A DNA stretch of 38,144 nucleotides from a virus. Both the position numbers and the translations under genes were made by a program. Positions 1 to 5,679 of this stretch are shown one piece after another. The notes below the pieces were generated by a model. The model was not told where the DNA came from, made no database searches, and was given only the letters and a program-made list of their open reading frames with translations. Location of the stretch: the IMG/VR virus record IMGVR_UViG_3300005916_000006, positions 1-38,144 of that record. One strand, given 5' to 3'. Position 1 is the stretch's first letter. Each line of letters starts with the position of its first letter.

Positions 1-2
1 AC

Positions 3-929
3 GTCAAGGATCTAGTAGGCCAGTTGAAGGCAGAGGCAGAGAGTAGCGGGGTTGTCTGGGAAGTGGTGGAGTTTGCCGCCACCGCACAGGAAGAGGGCAT
101 TGGTGTTGATGGCAAGCCCAGTGGTATACCTGTCCGCGAGGGTGAGAATGGAACGGGACAGCCCATCAACGATGGTACTGGACGAAAGCAGATTGGCGAT
201 GCCTTGTGGCCTAAGAGGTTCAGCAAGAAGAGATTGACGCAGATTCGCGCTGTTATGGCCAACGAACGAATGTGGCAGGCGATGTATGAACAGAATCCGT
301 CTGCTGATGTTACCGGTGCGCTGTGGAAGATGGGACTGATTGAGGCACTGAGGATCGGGGATGGCCAGGTACCGAAGTTGTACAGGACCATTATCGGATG
401 GGATCCTGCAACGACATCGAAGAAGACGAGTGCCAAGCATGGGATCTATGTCTTGTCTTCAGGTGCCCCGTTCTACCGGGAAGGCGAGGAGTCGATGATA
501 GGTGCGTTGGACACGATGCATGGATATGTCCGGGCCAACTTCTCGGGGATCTACACACCTGATGGAGCTGTTGTGAAAGTCATCGAGGCGTATGATAGGT
601 TCGATGCGACTTTGGTTGTCGCGGAGATCAACCAGGGTGGCGAGTGGCTAGGATCCGCCATAAGGGGTAGAAACCCGAATGTACATTACCTCGGGATAAC
701 CGCCTCCGAGTCAAAGAAGGGCCGCGCTGAACCCGTGTCAGGGCTGTACACGCAAAGAAGGATCCATCATGTAGGGAAATATCCGGCGCTTGAATTGCAG
801 CAGACGACATGGACAGGACCGCCGATGCTTTCTCCTGATGATCTCGATGCGGTAGTGCATGGGCTTGCTGAGTTATTCGGGTTGTCGCGTAAGGGCAAGA
901 AGAAGGCACGAGCGATGGGTAAGAAATAG
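3..929 (+). CDS. terL: Terminase large subunit, C-terminal part (partial)
   Basis: The reading frame is open to the left edge of the window, so only the C-terminal roughly 308 residues are present. An LWPKRFS segment followed by a WQAMYEQNPS motif is typical of the end of the ATPase part of phage terminases. After it comes an RNase H-like nuclease domain: GWDPATTSKK (first acidic residue, codon 402-404), an acidic residue in VVAEINQGG, and a DDLDAVVHGLAELF motif near the C-terminus as the third metal-binding site. In this family the protein cuts concatemeric DNA and powers its packaging through the portal. It ends in a Lys-rich tail. Unusually, the portal gene is not next but about 4.7 kb downstream. 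Assignment as terminase is confident; the packaging type (cos or pac) cannot be told. Confidence 0.9.
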   Translation, partial: VKDLVGQLKAEAESSGVVWEVVEFAATAQEEGIGVDGKPSGIPVREGENGTGQPINDGTGRKQIGDALWPKRFSKKRLTQIRAVMANERMWQAMYEQNPSADVTGALWKMGLIEALRIGDGQVPKLYRTIIGWDPATTSKKTSAKHGIYVLSSGAPFYREGEESMIGALDTMHGYVRANFSGIYTPDGAVVKVIEAYDRFDATLVVAEINQGGEWLGSAIRGRNPNVHYLGITASESKKGRAEPVSGLYTQRRIHHVGKYPALELQQTTWTGPPMLSPDDLDAVVHGLAELFGLSRKGKKKARAMGKK

Positions 930-943
930 AAATGGAGGTTGAG

Positions 944-1240
944 ATGGCAAAGAAAGACCCGAAACCGCAGTTCACGGACAACGGAGAGTTGAAGGCTGAA
1001 TCACTCGAGGCAATCAAGGAGTGGGATGCTGATGACTTTGACGGCTTGACCAAATTCATCATGCAAGCCTGGGATCAAGCAGGAGTTCTGTCGAGGAGTT
1101 CGAGAAAGCTAGCGATGACGATGGCCTCTCCACGGCACACGCAGATCTTTGAAGCCTTGCAGGGGAATGTGGAGTGGTGGGGAGCTCACTGGTACATGAG
1201 CCAGCGTGGAGACAAGCACGAGTTCAGGGATCGACCATGA
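944..1240 (+). CDS. Small hypothetical protein
   Basis: 98 residues, unrecognised. I start it at ATG 944 because GGAGG at 935-939 lies just upstream; an earlier in-frame ATG at 932 has no clear ribosome binding site. The product is charged at the N-terminus (MAKKDPKPQF) with a short acidic stretch (KEWDADDFDGL) and no membrane segment. It begins 15 bases after the terminase stop, and its stop overlaps the next start (ATGA), so it is probably co-transcribed with both. Confidence 0.6.
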   Translation: MAKKDPKPQFTDNGELKAESLEAIKEWDADDFDGLTKFIMQAWDQAGVLSRSSRKLAMTMASPRHTQIFEALQGNVEWWGAHWYMSQRGDKHEFRDRP

Positions 1241-1395
1241 ATCTAGAGGGCGTTGTATGGGTGCTGGCGGCTGGCTTTGTGGTCCTAGTGTGCCTGAGCG
1301 TGTGGCTTGCAGTCCGACTAGAGCGCCTCGAAGCTGAGGCACGGAATAGAAGTGCCCGGCGCAGAACGGAAAGGCGGATCAGGAAAGGGATTTGA
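1237..1395 (+). CDS. Small single-pass membrane protein
   Basis: 52 residues from ATG 1237, which overlaps the previous stop as ATGA, a sign of translational coupling. Residues 5-25 form one hydrophobic segment (VVWVLAAGFVVLVCLSVWLAV), followed by a strongly basic, probably helical tail rich in Arg and Glu. The layout resembles small phage membrane proteins of unknown role. It could be holin-like or an i-spanin-like peptide, but no specific family is recognised. Its 3' end contains a 19-base sequence found again at 4189-4207. Confidence 0.6.
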   Translation: MNLEGVVWVLAAGFVVLVCLSVWLAVRLERLEAEARNRSARRRTERRIRKGI

Positions 1396-1402
1396 GTGAT
1401 CG
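1384..1402 (+). repeat. 19-bp direct repeat, copy 1
   Basis: AAAGGGATTTGAGTGATCG is identical to 4189-4207. Copy 2 carries the SD-like AAAGGG and GTG start of the gene at 4201. Copy 1 spans the stop of the small membrane protein and leads only to a six-codon reading frame. Confidence 0.8.
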
Positions 1403-1408
1403 CGAAGA

Positions 1409-1447
1409 CCTCTTGACAATCCTCTCGATACGCGCTAGTATGAGTCA
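1409..1447 (+). promoter_or_regulatory. Sigma70-type promoter P1, repeated block
   Basis: TTGACA at 1413-1418, exactly 17 bases of spacer, then TAGTAT at 1436-1441; the start of transcription would be near 1448. It sits in the 76-base gap before the zinc-ribbon island. The whole 39-base block matches 37998-38036 at 32 of 39 positions. CCTCT occurs twice, 12 bases apart, and could be part of an operator (inference). Confidence 0.75.
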
Positions 1448-1464
1448 CGCATAAAAACAGGAGG

Positions 1465-1482
1465 CAAGACGATGAATGAGTG
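1465..1482 (+). repeat. Start-associated repeat, copy 1
   Basis: CAAGACGATGAATGAGTG is identical to 2583-2600. Both copies overlap the start codon of a zinc-ribbon gene (ATG 1472 and ATG 2590), giving both proteins an MNEC N-terminus. A 14-base partial copy (AGACGATGAATGAG) lies at 4084-4097. Confidence 0.8.
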
Positions 1483-2065
1483 CGTTATGGATAAGACAAT
1501 TGTAGAGCTACACTTTGTATCTGCTGCTGATAGATTGCCAGAATACAATTACGCGAAGGAGTTTTTCGTTGTCGTGGATACTAAGCAAGAAACACCGACG
1601 ATGAGAATGGCGCGGTTCGTGAGCGAAGATGTCGCCATGTCGCAAAATGGAGGTTGCGCTTTGGGAGGAGGCCCAGGTCCTCGCGGATGGGTTGATTTCG
1701 GATCGTACGATAGGCAGGTGAAGGGAGTTACATACTGGGCAGAGGTTCCAATAGGCACCATTATAGAGAAAGAGATTAAGGAGGAAATGAATCAGAAGCT
1801 CAGGGCGGCAAAGGAAGAGCTTTATGGCACAGTCGAATGCACTTGTTGCGGCAGTCACAACGCCAGATGGATAACGATTACAGACCCAACACCGAGATTC
1901 CCTGGGTACAGATGCCCAGGAGTGTATCTGGGGTGCCCTGATTGCTGTTCGAGGTTTGGAGGGATGCACGAATATAGACCGCTTGAACCGATGGTATTAG
2001 TGCCACGCAGTTGGGTAGATGAAGCGACTGGCATAATGAAGCTTACGAAATACCTGGAAGAGTAA
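1472..2065 (+). CDS. Zinc-ribbon-like small phage protein
   Basis: 197 residues, the largest protein of the small-gene island, from ATG 1472 behind a strong ACAGGAGG site at 1457-1464 and promoter P1. The N-terminal half has LHFVSAADRLPE and a WVDFGSYDRQ region, which resembles the short domain of unknown function (DUF551-like) common in phages (tentative). The C-terminal half has Cys clusters (CTCCG near residue 117, GCPDCC near 153), consistent with a zinc ribbon that may bind nucleic acid or protein. As first gene behind P1 it may be expressed early. Function unknown. Confidence 0.8.
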   Translation: MNECVMDKTIVELHFVSAADRLPEYNYAKEFFVVVDTKQETPTMRMARFVSEDVAMSQNGGCALGGGPGPRGWVDFGSYDRQVKGVTYWAEVPIGTIIEKEIKEEMNQKLRAAKEELYGTVECTCCGSHNARWITITDPTPRFPGYRCPGVYLGCPDCCSRFGGMHEYRPLEPMVLVPRSWVDEATGIMKLTKYLEE

Positions 2066-2102
2066 AGAGCGGTGCTCGGATGATCTCCCATAAAGAGGAA
2101 TA

Positions 2103-2426
2103 ATGTTTAATAGGCGTATCAAAGCTTTAGAAAGCCAAGTATTCATACTGGAATGTAGAGCCAACGAGCACGATTACAATGCGTGTAGGATACCGCCAGA
2201 GGTGAGTGCACTATGGATGACTTGTGTTGTGGGTTCGATGGAACCACACAATGAAACAGAGGCATGGATGTTCAATTTCGCTGGAAGTCAGGGAGAATAC
2301 GAAGAGGCCGTCAAGCGTAGTCGGATGATCGCCGAAGCCAAGGATGCGGCGATAGACCTACAATTCAACACTTGCGGATTCTCTATGTCGTTTCCGCTTG
2401 ATAGGAAGGGCGCATCCCGGCAGTGA
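2103..2426 (+). CDS. Hypothetical protein, probable helical N-terminus
   Basis: 107 residues from ATG 2103 with AGAGGA upstream at 2094-2099. The N-terminus (FNRRIKALESQVFILECRA) has the heptad spacing of a short coiled coil. The middle holds a Trp/Met-rich segment and the C-terminal part an Ala-rich helix (EEAVKRSRMIAEAKDAA). No family recognised. Part of the transcript starting at P1. Confidence 0.6.
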   Translation: MFNRRIKALESQVFILECRANEHDYNACRIPPEVSALWMTCVVGSMEPHNETEAWMFNFAGSQGEYEEAVKRSRMIAEAKDAAIDLQFNTCGFSMSFPLDRKGASRQ

Positions 2427-2445
2427 ATATTCTCAGGGAGGAGTG

Positions 2446-2556
2446 ATGAGTCGCTACAACGACATGACCGATTTACTATATGCCTTAATTGCGTCCCCGT
2501 CATTGGATGACGACACCAAAGAAAAGCTGAAAGCGATCCTCACGAGGGGTTGTTAG
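2446..2556 (+). CDS. Very small hypothetical protein (36 aa)
   Basis: 36 residues starting MSRYNDMTDL and ending at TAG 2554-2556. Support comes from the excellent GGGAGG site at 2436-2441 and from filling the gap between neighbours. The composition fits one amphipathic helix pair (DLLYALIASPSL, then DDDTKEKLKAIL). No function recognised. Confidence 0.55.
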   Translation: MSRYNDMTDLLYALIASPSLDDDTKEKLKAILTRGC

Positions 2557-2582
2557 AAGGGCAGGATTTAGTGAGGGAGGAA

Positions 2583-2600
2583 CAAGACGATGAATGAGTG
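2583..2600 (+). repeat. Start-associated repeat, copy 2
   Basis: Second identical copy of the 18-base sequence at 1465-1482, again spanning the SD-to-start interval and the first codons (ATG 2590). Confidence 0.8.
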
Positions 2601-2847
2601 TGAAGGAGTATTAAATCCTAGCGCGGATAATGTCAAGCGCAATGATATGACGTGGAGTGAAGGAACGCTTAAAACATGGAATAAAGGTAGACGCACAGAG
2701 GAGTTTACGTCAGACAACGAACCGTTTGATCGTCTAGTTTGCCGTGGCTGCGGATCGAAGAGGTTTGAGGTGTTACGCACAGCCGAATGGGAAACATCCG
2801 CGCGGTGTGTTGTCTGCGGGCTGTACTATATAGTCCATTCTGGTTAG
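2590..2847 (+). CDS. Zinc-ribbon protein
   Basis: 85 residues from ATG 2590, with GGGAGGAAC upstream. The C-terminal half has two CxxC knuckles: CRGC at about residue 55 and CVVC about 20 residues later, the spacing of a single zinc ribbon. The first half is charged and likely flexible. The N-terminus (MNEC) and start region match the gene at 1472. Such small zinc ribbons in phages often bind RNA, DNA or host RNA polymerase; no specific target can be named here. Confidence 0.7.
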   Translation: MNECEGVLNPSADNVKRNDMTWSEGTLKTWNKGRRTEEFTSDNEPFDRLVCRGCGSKRFEVLRTAEWETSARCVVCGLYYIVHSG

Positions 2848-2859
2848 AGGAGGTGACAA

Positions 2860-3069
2860 ATGAAAGATCCAAAGACGTGCGGTGAATGTACGCACATAAA
2901 GGATTTCTTCATGTGGACTAGCTGTGTCCATCCGCTTATAGATGTGCCGGATGTTTCAGGCACCTACACCCCTGGGGCTGTTCATGAATATGGTCCGCCG
3001 CCAGATTGGTGCCCGCTCTTGATTGGTGGATCAATCCCGGCTGATGGATCAATGGACGGAGGTCTATGA
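2860..3069 (+). CDS. Small Cys-rich protein, probable zinc binding
   Basis: 69 residues from ATG 2860 with a near-perfect AGGAGGTGA site at 2849-2857. CGEC lies near residue 7, a third Cys in WTSCVHP near 22, and a fourth in DWCPLL near 51, so a four-Cys metal site is plausible. The C-terminus is Gly/Asp rich. Its stop TGA at 3067-3069 overlaps the next ATG by one base. Confidence 0.65.
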   Translation: MKDPKTCGECTHIKDFFMWTSCVHPLIDVPDVSGTYTPGAVHEYGPPPDWCPLLIGGSIPADGSMDGGL

Positions 3070-3203
3070 TGAATGAACTATGTCCTAACTGCGGGGCTGT
3101 GTTGATCAACATCGTATATCACAATCCGATTGAACGCGCAGTGAGATGTGAGTCCTGCAAATACGCAGCAGAGCAAGGGGCATCAGATTGGAGGAACGGA
3201 TGA
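3069..3203 (+). CDS. Mini zinc-ribbon protein (44 aa)
   Basis: 44 residues, starting MNELCPNCG, with CPNC at residues 5-8 and CESC at about 27-30: a minimal zinc ribbon with little else. GGAGG at 3058-3062 is best placed for ATG 3069, though the adjacent in-frame ATG 3066 is possible. It overlaps the previous stop by one base and the next gene by four (ATGA at 3200-3203). Confidence 0.65.
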   Translation: MNELCPNCGAVLINIVYHNPIERAVRCESCKYAAEQGASDWRNG

Positions 3204-3424
3204 TTCAGAATGAAGCGATCTTGGACGAGGCGCGGATGAAGATCTATCACGTAGAACCAGAATGCTATGGTTCGTCTGGGACGATAGTTCTAGCCGCTAC
3301 TGAGGCACGGGCAAAAGAGCTGTACTTGGAAGCAAATCCAGACATAGGTAAGTACCCCTTGTGCTGTGCAGAACTGACGGACAGGTCGGATGTGGAGTTC
3401 TGCTGCCCTGACTTCGGGTGGTAA
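3200..3424 (+). CDS. Hypothetical protein
   Basis: 74 residues from ATG 3200, which overlaps the previous stop as ATGA and has GGAGGA at 3190-3195. It begins MIQNEAILDEARMKIYHVEP and has an Ala/Glu helix (AATEARAKELYLEANP). The C-terminal Cys residues (LCCAEL, EFCCPDF) could bind metal but are not in the usual CxxC spacing. An SPGT-like region followed by an EARAKELYL helix resembles small phage proteins of unknown function. Confidence 0.65.
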   Translation: MIQNEAILDEARMKIYHVEPECYGSSGTIVLAATEARAKELYLEANPDIGKYPLCCAELTDRSDVEFCCPDFGW

Positions 3425-3437
3425 AGAGGGAGAAGAA

Positions 3438-3656
3438 ATGAACATAGAGATGAAATACAAAGCGAACACCAACAGAGAGGCGGAAAAACACTATCTCGAT
3501 GAAACTGCGCGAGAGGAGAAGTCAACAGTTAAATGTACGTGTGGCTCGAGCAAGTTTCTAGTGAACTGGATTGACGCACCTTGGACAGGAGGATACCTAA
3601 AGGTTACATGCGCCGAATGTGGGGCCAGCAAGATTGTTTTTGACGCGTTTGCTTGA
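3438..3656 (+). CDS. Zinc-ribbon protein
   Basis: 72 residues from ATG 3438, chosen because GAGGGAG at 3427-3433 sits just upstream; the frame is open further 5' but without a site. The basic/acidic N-terminal third is followed by CTCGSSKF and CAECGAS, about 30 residues apart, forming a zinc ribbon. It resembles the proteins at 2590 and 5384 in plan, though not closely in sequence. Confidence 0.7.
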   Translation: MNIEMKYKANTNREAEKHYLDETAREEKSTVKCTCGSSKFLVNWIDAPWTGGYLKVTCAECGASKIVFDAFA

Positions 3657-3704
3657 TTCCAATTAAGCTGAAGGAGATTGGTGGTTTGTTTCAAAGGAGG
3701 CGTG

Positions 3705-4112
3705 GTGTTTACTGTGTGGTTGTTGTGTAGCTTGTGCGTGGTGTCTATCAGCCTGATTGTCACAGGGTTGGCGTTTATAAAACATAAAGGAGCTGAATGG
3801 TTATCAGCATTAGGAAGTGTGCTGTTAATTGTAGCCCTAGGGATTAGTGTGCTAATAACAATCAGTCAGCACACGACGTGCTTATCAATCCCATTCAAGA
3901 TTGCGGCGTTAGAGCGCACAATAGAGCAGCAGACAGCTCTAATATCTGACGATGCAACACTCGGACAAGGACTAGAAGGGCTTGAGATCAAGCGCGAGAT
4001 CCAAAACACAATACGCGATCTGAACGATCTCATCGCCAAAGCAGAATATATCACGATTTCGCCGTGGTGGATGTTCAAGCCTCAGACGATGAATGAGCAC
4101 GGGGGAGGATGA
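3705..4112 (+). CDS. Two-pass membrane protein with coiled coil
   Basis: 135 residues from GTG 3705, preceded by AAAGGAGG at 3693-3700; GTG 3702 is the alternative and an upstream TTG at 3678 has poor spacing. Two hydrophobic segments (about residues 3-23 and 31-51) form a hairpin with a short basic loop (KHKGAEW). Then comes a Glu/Gln-rich helical region (about 62-105) likely to be a coiled coil, then SPWWMFKP. The C-terminus (MNEHGGG) is encoded by a partial copy of the start-associated repeat. It could act in the host membrane; no family is recognised. It overlaps the next small gene as ATGA. Confidence 0.6.
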   Translation: MFTVWLLCSLCVVSISLIVTGLAFIKHKGAEWLSALGSVLLIVALGISVLITISQHTTCLSIPFKIAALERTIEQQTALISDDATLGQGLEGLEIKREIQNTIRDLNDLIAKAEYITISPWWMFKPQTMNEHGGG

Positions 4113-4204
4113 ATGATAACAGGGTTGCCCTTGCCTTAGCTCGCTCTCCATTCCTGCCAATACCTGCATCACATTGTATGGACACAGCAAAGGGATTTGA
4201 GTGA
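4109..4204 (+). CDS. Very small protein (31 aa), coupled on both sides
   Basis: 31 residues, starting MNDNRVALAL. ATG 4109 overlaps the preceding stop (ATGA, 4109-4112) and its own stop overlaps the next start (GTGA, 4201-4204). GGGGGAGG lies at 4101-4108, directly against the start. The double overlap is the main support; the sequence has no recognisable domain and it could instead be a passive reading frame that keeps ribosomes coupled. Confidence 0.45.
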   Translation: MNDNRVALALARSPFLPIPASHCMDTAKGFE

Positions 4205-4207
4205 TCG
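4189..4207 (+). repeat. 19-bp direct repeat, copy 2
   Basis: Identical to 1384-1402. Here it provides AAAGGG and the GTG start codon (4201) of the next gene. Confidence 0.8.
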
Positions 4208-4485
4208 TCCATACGGTAGCCGAAGTGAAGAAGGTGAATCGTGGGTATGTCGTCAGCGTGAACGACGTTGGCGGTTGTACTGATTTCACAGTTGGTGAAG
4301 GCAGATGGTTGTTCATCGGGTTTGAGCTGCGAGCAGATGGCGTCTTCCCGGTTGCTCTGAAGCTGAGAAATGACAGGTTGCTATCGTTCGGATTCGCTCC
4401 GAGTGGCATGAAGGACATGGCAGAGACGGGGAAACGGTTGGAGTACCGGAACGCTGGAAAAGGACGCCTAGTGTCAGTGAATTGA
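4201..4485 (+). CDS. Hypothetical protein
   Basis: 94 residues from GTG 4201, coupled to the preceding stop by GTGA and served by AAAGGG at 4189-4194. Alternating hydrophobic and polar residues (GYVVSVNDVGG, RWLFIGFELRADG) suggest a small beta-rich fold. No motif recognised. Its stop overlaps a TTG start (TTGA) of the next gene. Confidence 0.6.
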   Translation: MIVHTVAEVKKVNRGYVVSVNDVGGCTDFTVGEGRWLFIGFELRADGVFPVALKLRNDRLLSFGFAPSGMKDMAETGKRLEYRNAGKGRLVSVN

Positions 4486-4778
4486 TACGAGACAAACAGC
4501 GCAAAGACAAATGGCGCATGTGCAAGATCCTTCATGCGATCAAGAGAGCCAAACAGCGGTATGGAATCTTCATCGGAGCTGATACGATTCTGCAGATAGG
4601 GGATGACATTCGCAAAGGCAACTGCCAGCTGATTGAGAAGAGGACGAATACCGTTGCGGTCTACGATGTTGGAGTTCGTGATGAGTTCAAAGGCACAGTG
4701 AGGTGTCGGGTGGTCTACAGCAAAACCTGGAAGTTCCCGGTTACGTTCCTGGCCATGCCTGTCGAGGATGAGCGATGA
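4482..4778 (+). CDS. Small conserved-type phage protein
   Basis: 98 residues if the TTG at 4482 is used, where it overlaps the previous stop as TTGA; ATG 4518 would give 86 residues. Neither start has a strong site. The sequence has a KRAKQRYGIFIG helix, a DDIRKGNCQLIEKRT segment and an RVVYSKTWKFPVTFLAMP strand pair. This is a layout I associate with a common small phage protein of unknown function in which an RYG motif precedes a VTFLP-like end. Start uncertain, coding status fairly sure. Confidence 0.6.
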   Translation: MIRDKQRKDKWRMCKILHAIKRAKQRYGIFIGADTILQIGDDIRKGNCQLIEKRTNTVAVYDVGVRDEFKGTVRCRVVYSKTWKFPVTFLAMPVEDER

Positions 4779-5188
4779 GATACGAACAGCCAGATGAAGG
4801 CGAATGGGTTCAGCCGGTTCTTGAAGGATACAAGATGGCGTGCTGTGATTGCGGGCTAGTTCACAAGATGGACTTTCGCATAGAAGATGGACAGCCACAG
4901 TTCAGAGCGTTTCGTGACAATAGAGCTACGGGGCAAGTACGCAGACACAAGGAGATTGAGATGACTAACGACAATGGGATCAACAACAGAGCCATCCCGT
5001 TCAGTGAGTGGACTAAGGATGCAAACAAAGTGATCGCAACAGCTAGAGGCTACGTCAGATCCATTGCGATGCTTCCACTTGGTGATATGGCTGCAGCGGG
5101 GTCAGGTGTGAAGGCTGTTGAGTTGGCGAACGAGCTGCTTGTTGTGTTAGACGCAGCGCCATACGGACAATTAGAAGGAAAGCCATAG
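4775..5188 (+). CDS. Zn-binding phage protein fused to a second domain
   Basis: 137 residues from ATG 4775 (ATGA overlap with the previous stop). The first about 58 residues (GEWVQPVLEGYKMACCDCG, FRAFRDNRATGQVRRH) look like a complete small phage protein with a CCDC metal site and an RDNRAT signature. At residue 63 an internal ATG (4961) has its own AAGGAG at 4949-4954. The remaining 75 residues (PFSEWTKDANKVIATARGYVRS, then a helical end) look like a separate protein. Either an in-frame fusion or two products from one frame is possible. Confidence 0.65.
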   Translation: MRYEQPDEGEWVQPVLEGYKMACCDCGLVHKMDFRIEDGQPQFRAFRDNRATGQVRRHKEIEMTNDNGINNRAIPFSEWTKDANKVIATARGYVRSIAMLPLGDMAAAGSGVKAVELANELLVVLDAAPYGQLEGKP

Positions 5189-5217
5189 AGAGTGAAACCA
5201 AAGGACGGTACAAGCCG

Positions 5218-5403
5218 ATGAGCCGAAGTGACACTATAACAACCCTACTTGATGAGATAGAGGAGATACGGGCCTCCTTAGCCCCTCACAGTCACCAAAT
5301 CGAAGCAATACCATTCATCATCTCACGAGCGGACGCCTTGCTTGAGCGCCATAGGCCCCAGTACCCGAAGAAGGAGAAAGCCAATGTTCGTCCAGTGCGA
5401 TGA
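5218..5403 (+). CDS. Small helical hypothetical protein
   Basis: 61 residues from ATG 5218, with an AAGGAC site at 5201-5206 that is weak and rather distant. The N-terminal half is an amphipathic helix (TTLLDEIEEIRASLA), followed by a second helix and a basic tail (PKKEKANVRPVR). The 3' end overlaps the next gene by 20 bases and supplies its ribosome binding site. Confidence 0.5.
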   Translation: MSRSDTITTLLDEIEEIRASLAPHSHQIEAIPFIISRADALLERHRPQYPKKEKANVRPVR

Positions 5404-5587
5404 CCTCGAAGTGCGTGAGTGCAATAAATGCCATTCGAGTGAGTCAGAAAAACACGTCGAAAAAAACGTGACGACTATCACGTGTATGAACTGCGGGCAC
5501 TCGACGCAAATAACGACTGTGACTACATCAACGCAGCCATCTGATGGCAGTCTGCTGTATCTCCGTCCTCAACCGCTCAAGTTCTAA
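5384..5587 (+). CDS. Zinc-ribbon protein, last gene of the island
   Basis: 67 residues from ATG 5384, with AAGGAG at 5371-5376. CNKC near residue 13 and CMNC near 34 make a classic zinc ribbon, followed by a Thr/Ser-rich tail (TQITTVTTSTQPSDGS). It ends about 90 bases before the portal gene. Confidence 0.65.
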   Translation: MFVQCDDLEVRECNKCHSSESEKHVEKNVTTITCMNCGHSTQITTVTTSTQPSDGSLLYLRPQPLKF

Positions 5588-5620
5588 GAAAAACCCGCTG
5601 CAAGGAATATCGCAAAAACA

Positions 5621-5650
5621 TTGACGTTGAGTGCCAAGAAGTGGTAGAGT
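5621..5650 (+). promoter_or_regulatory. Possible promoter for the head module
   Basis: TTGACG at 5621-5626, 18-base spacer, TAGAGT at 5645-5650, in the 92-base gap before the portal gene. Less consensus-like than P1, but well placed to start the structural transcript. Confidence 0.45.
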
Positions 5651-5679
5651 AGTCCCACGGTGGAGCTTCTGGGGGCTAT

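Noticed and set aside
3972-4898. Long open frame of 308 codons on the minus strand
   Set aside because: It lies opposite several small + strand genes linked by ATGA, GTGA and TTGA overlaps, has no ribosome binding site, and reads as low-complexity, unfold-like sequence.
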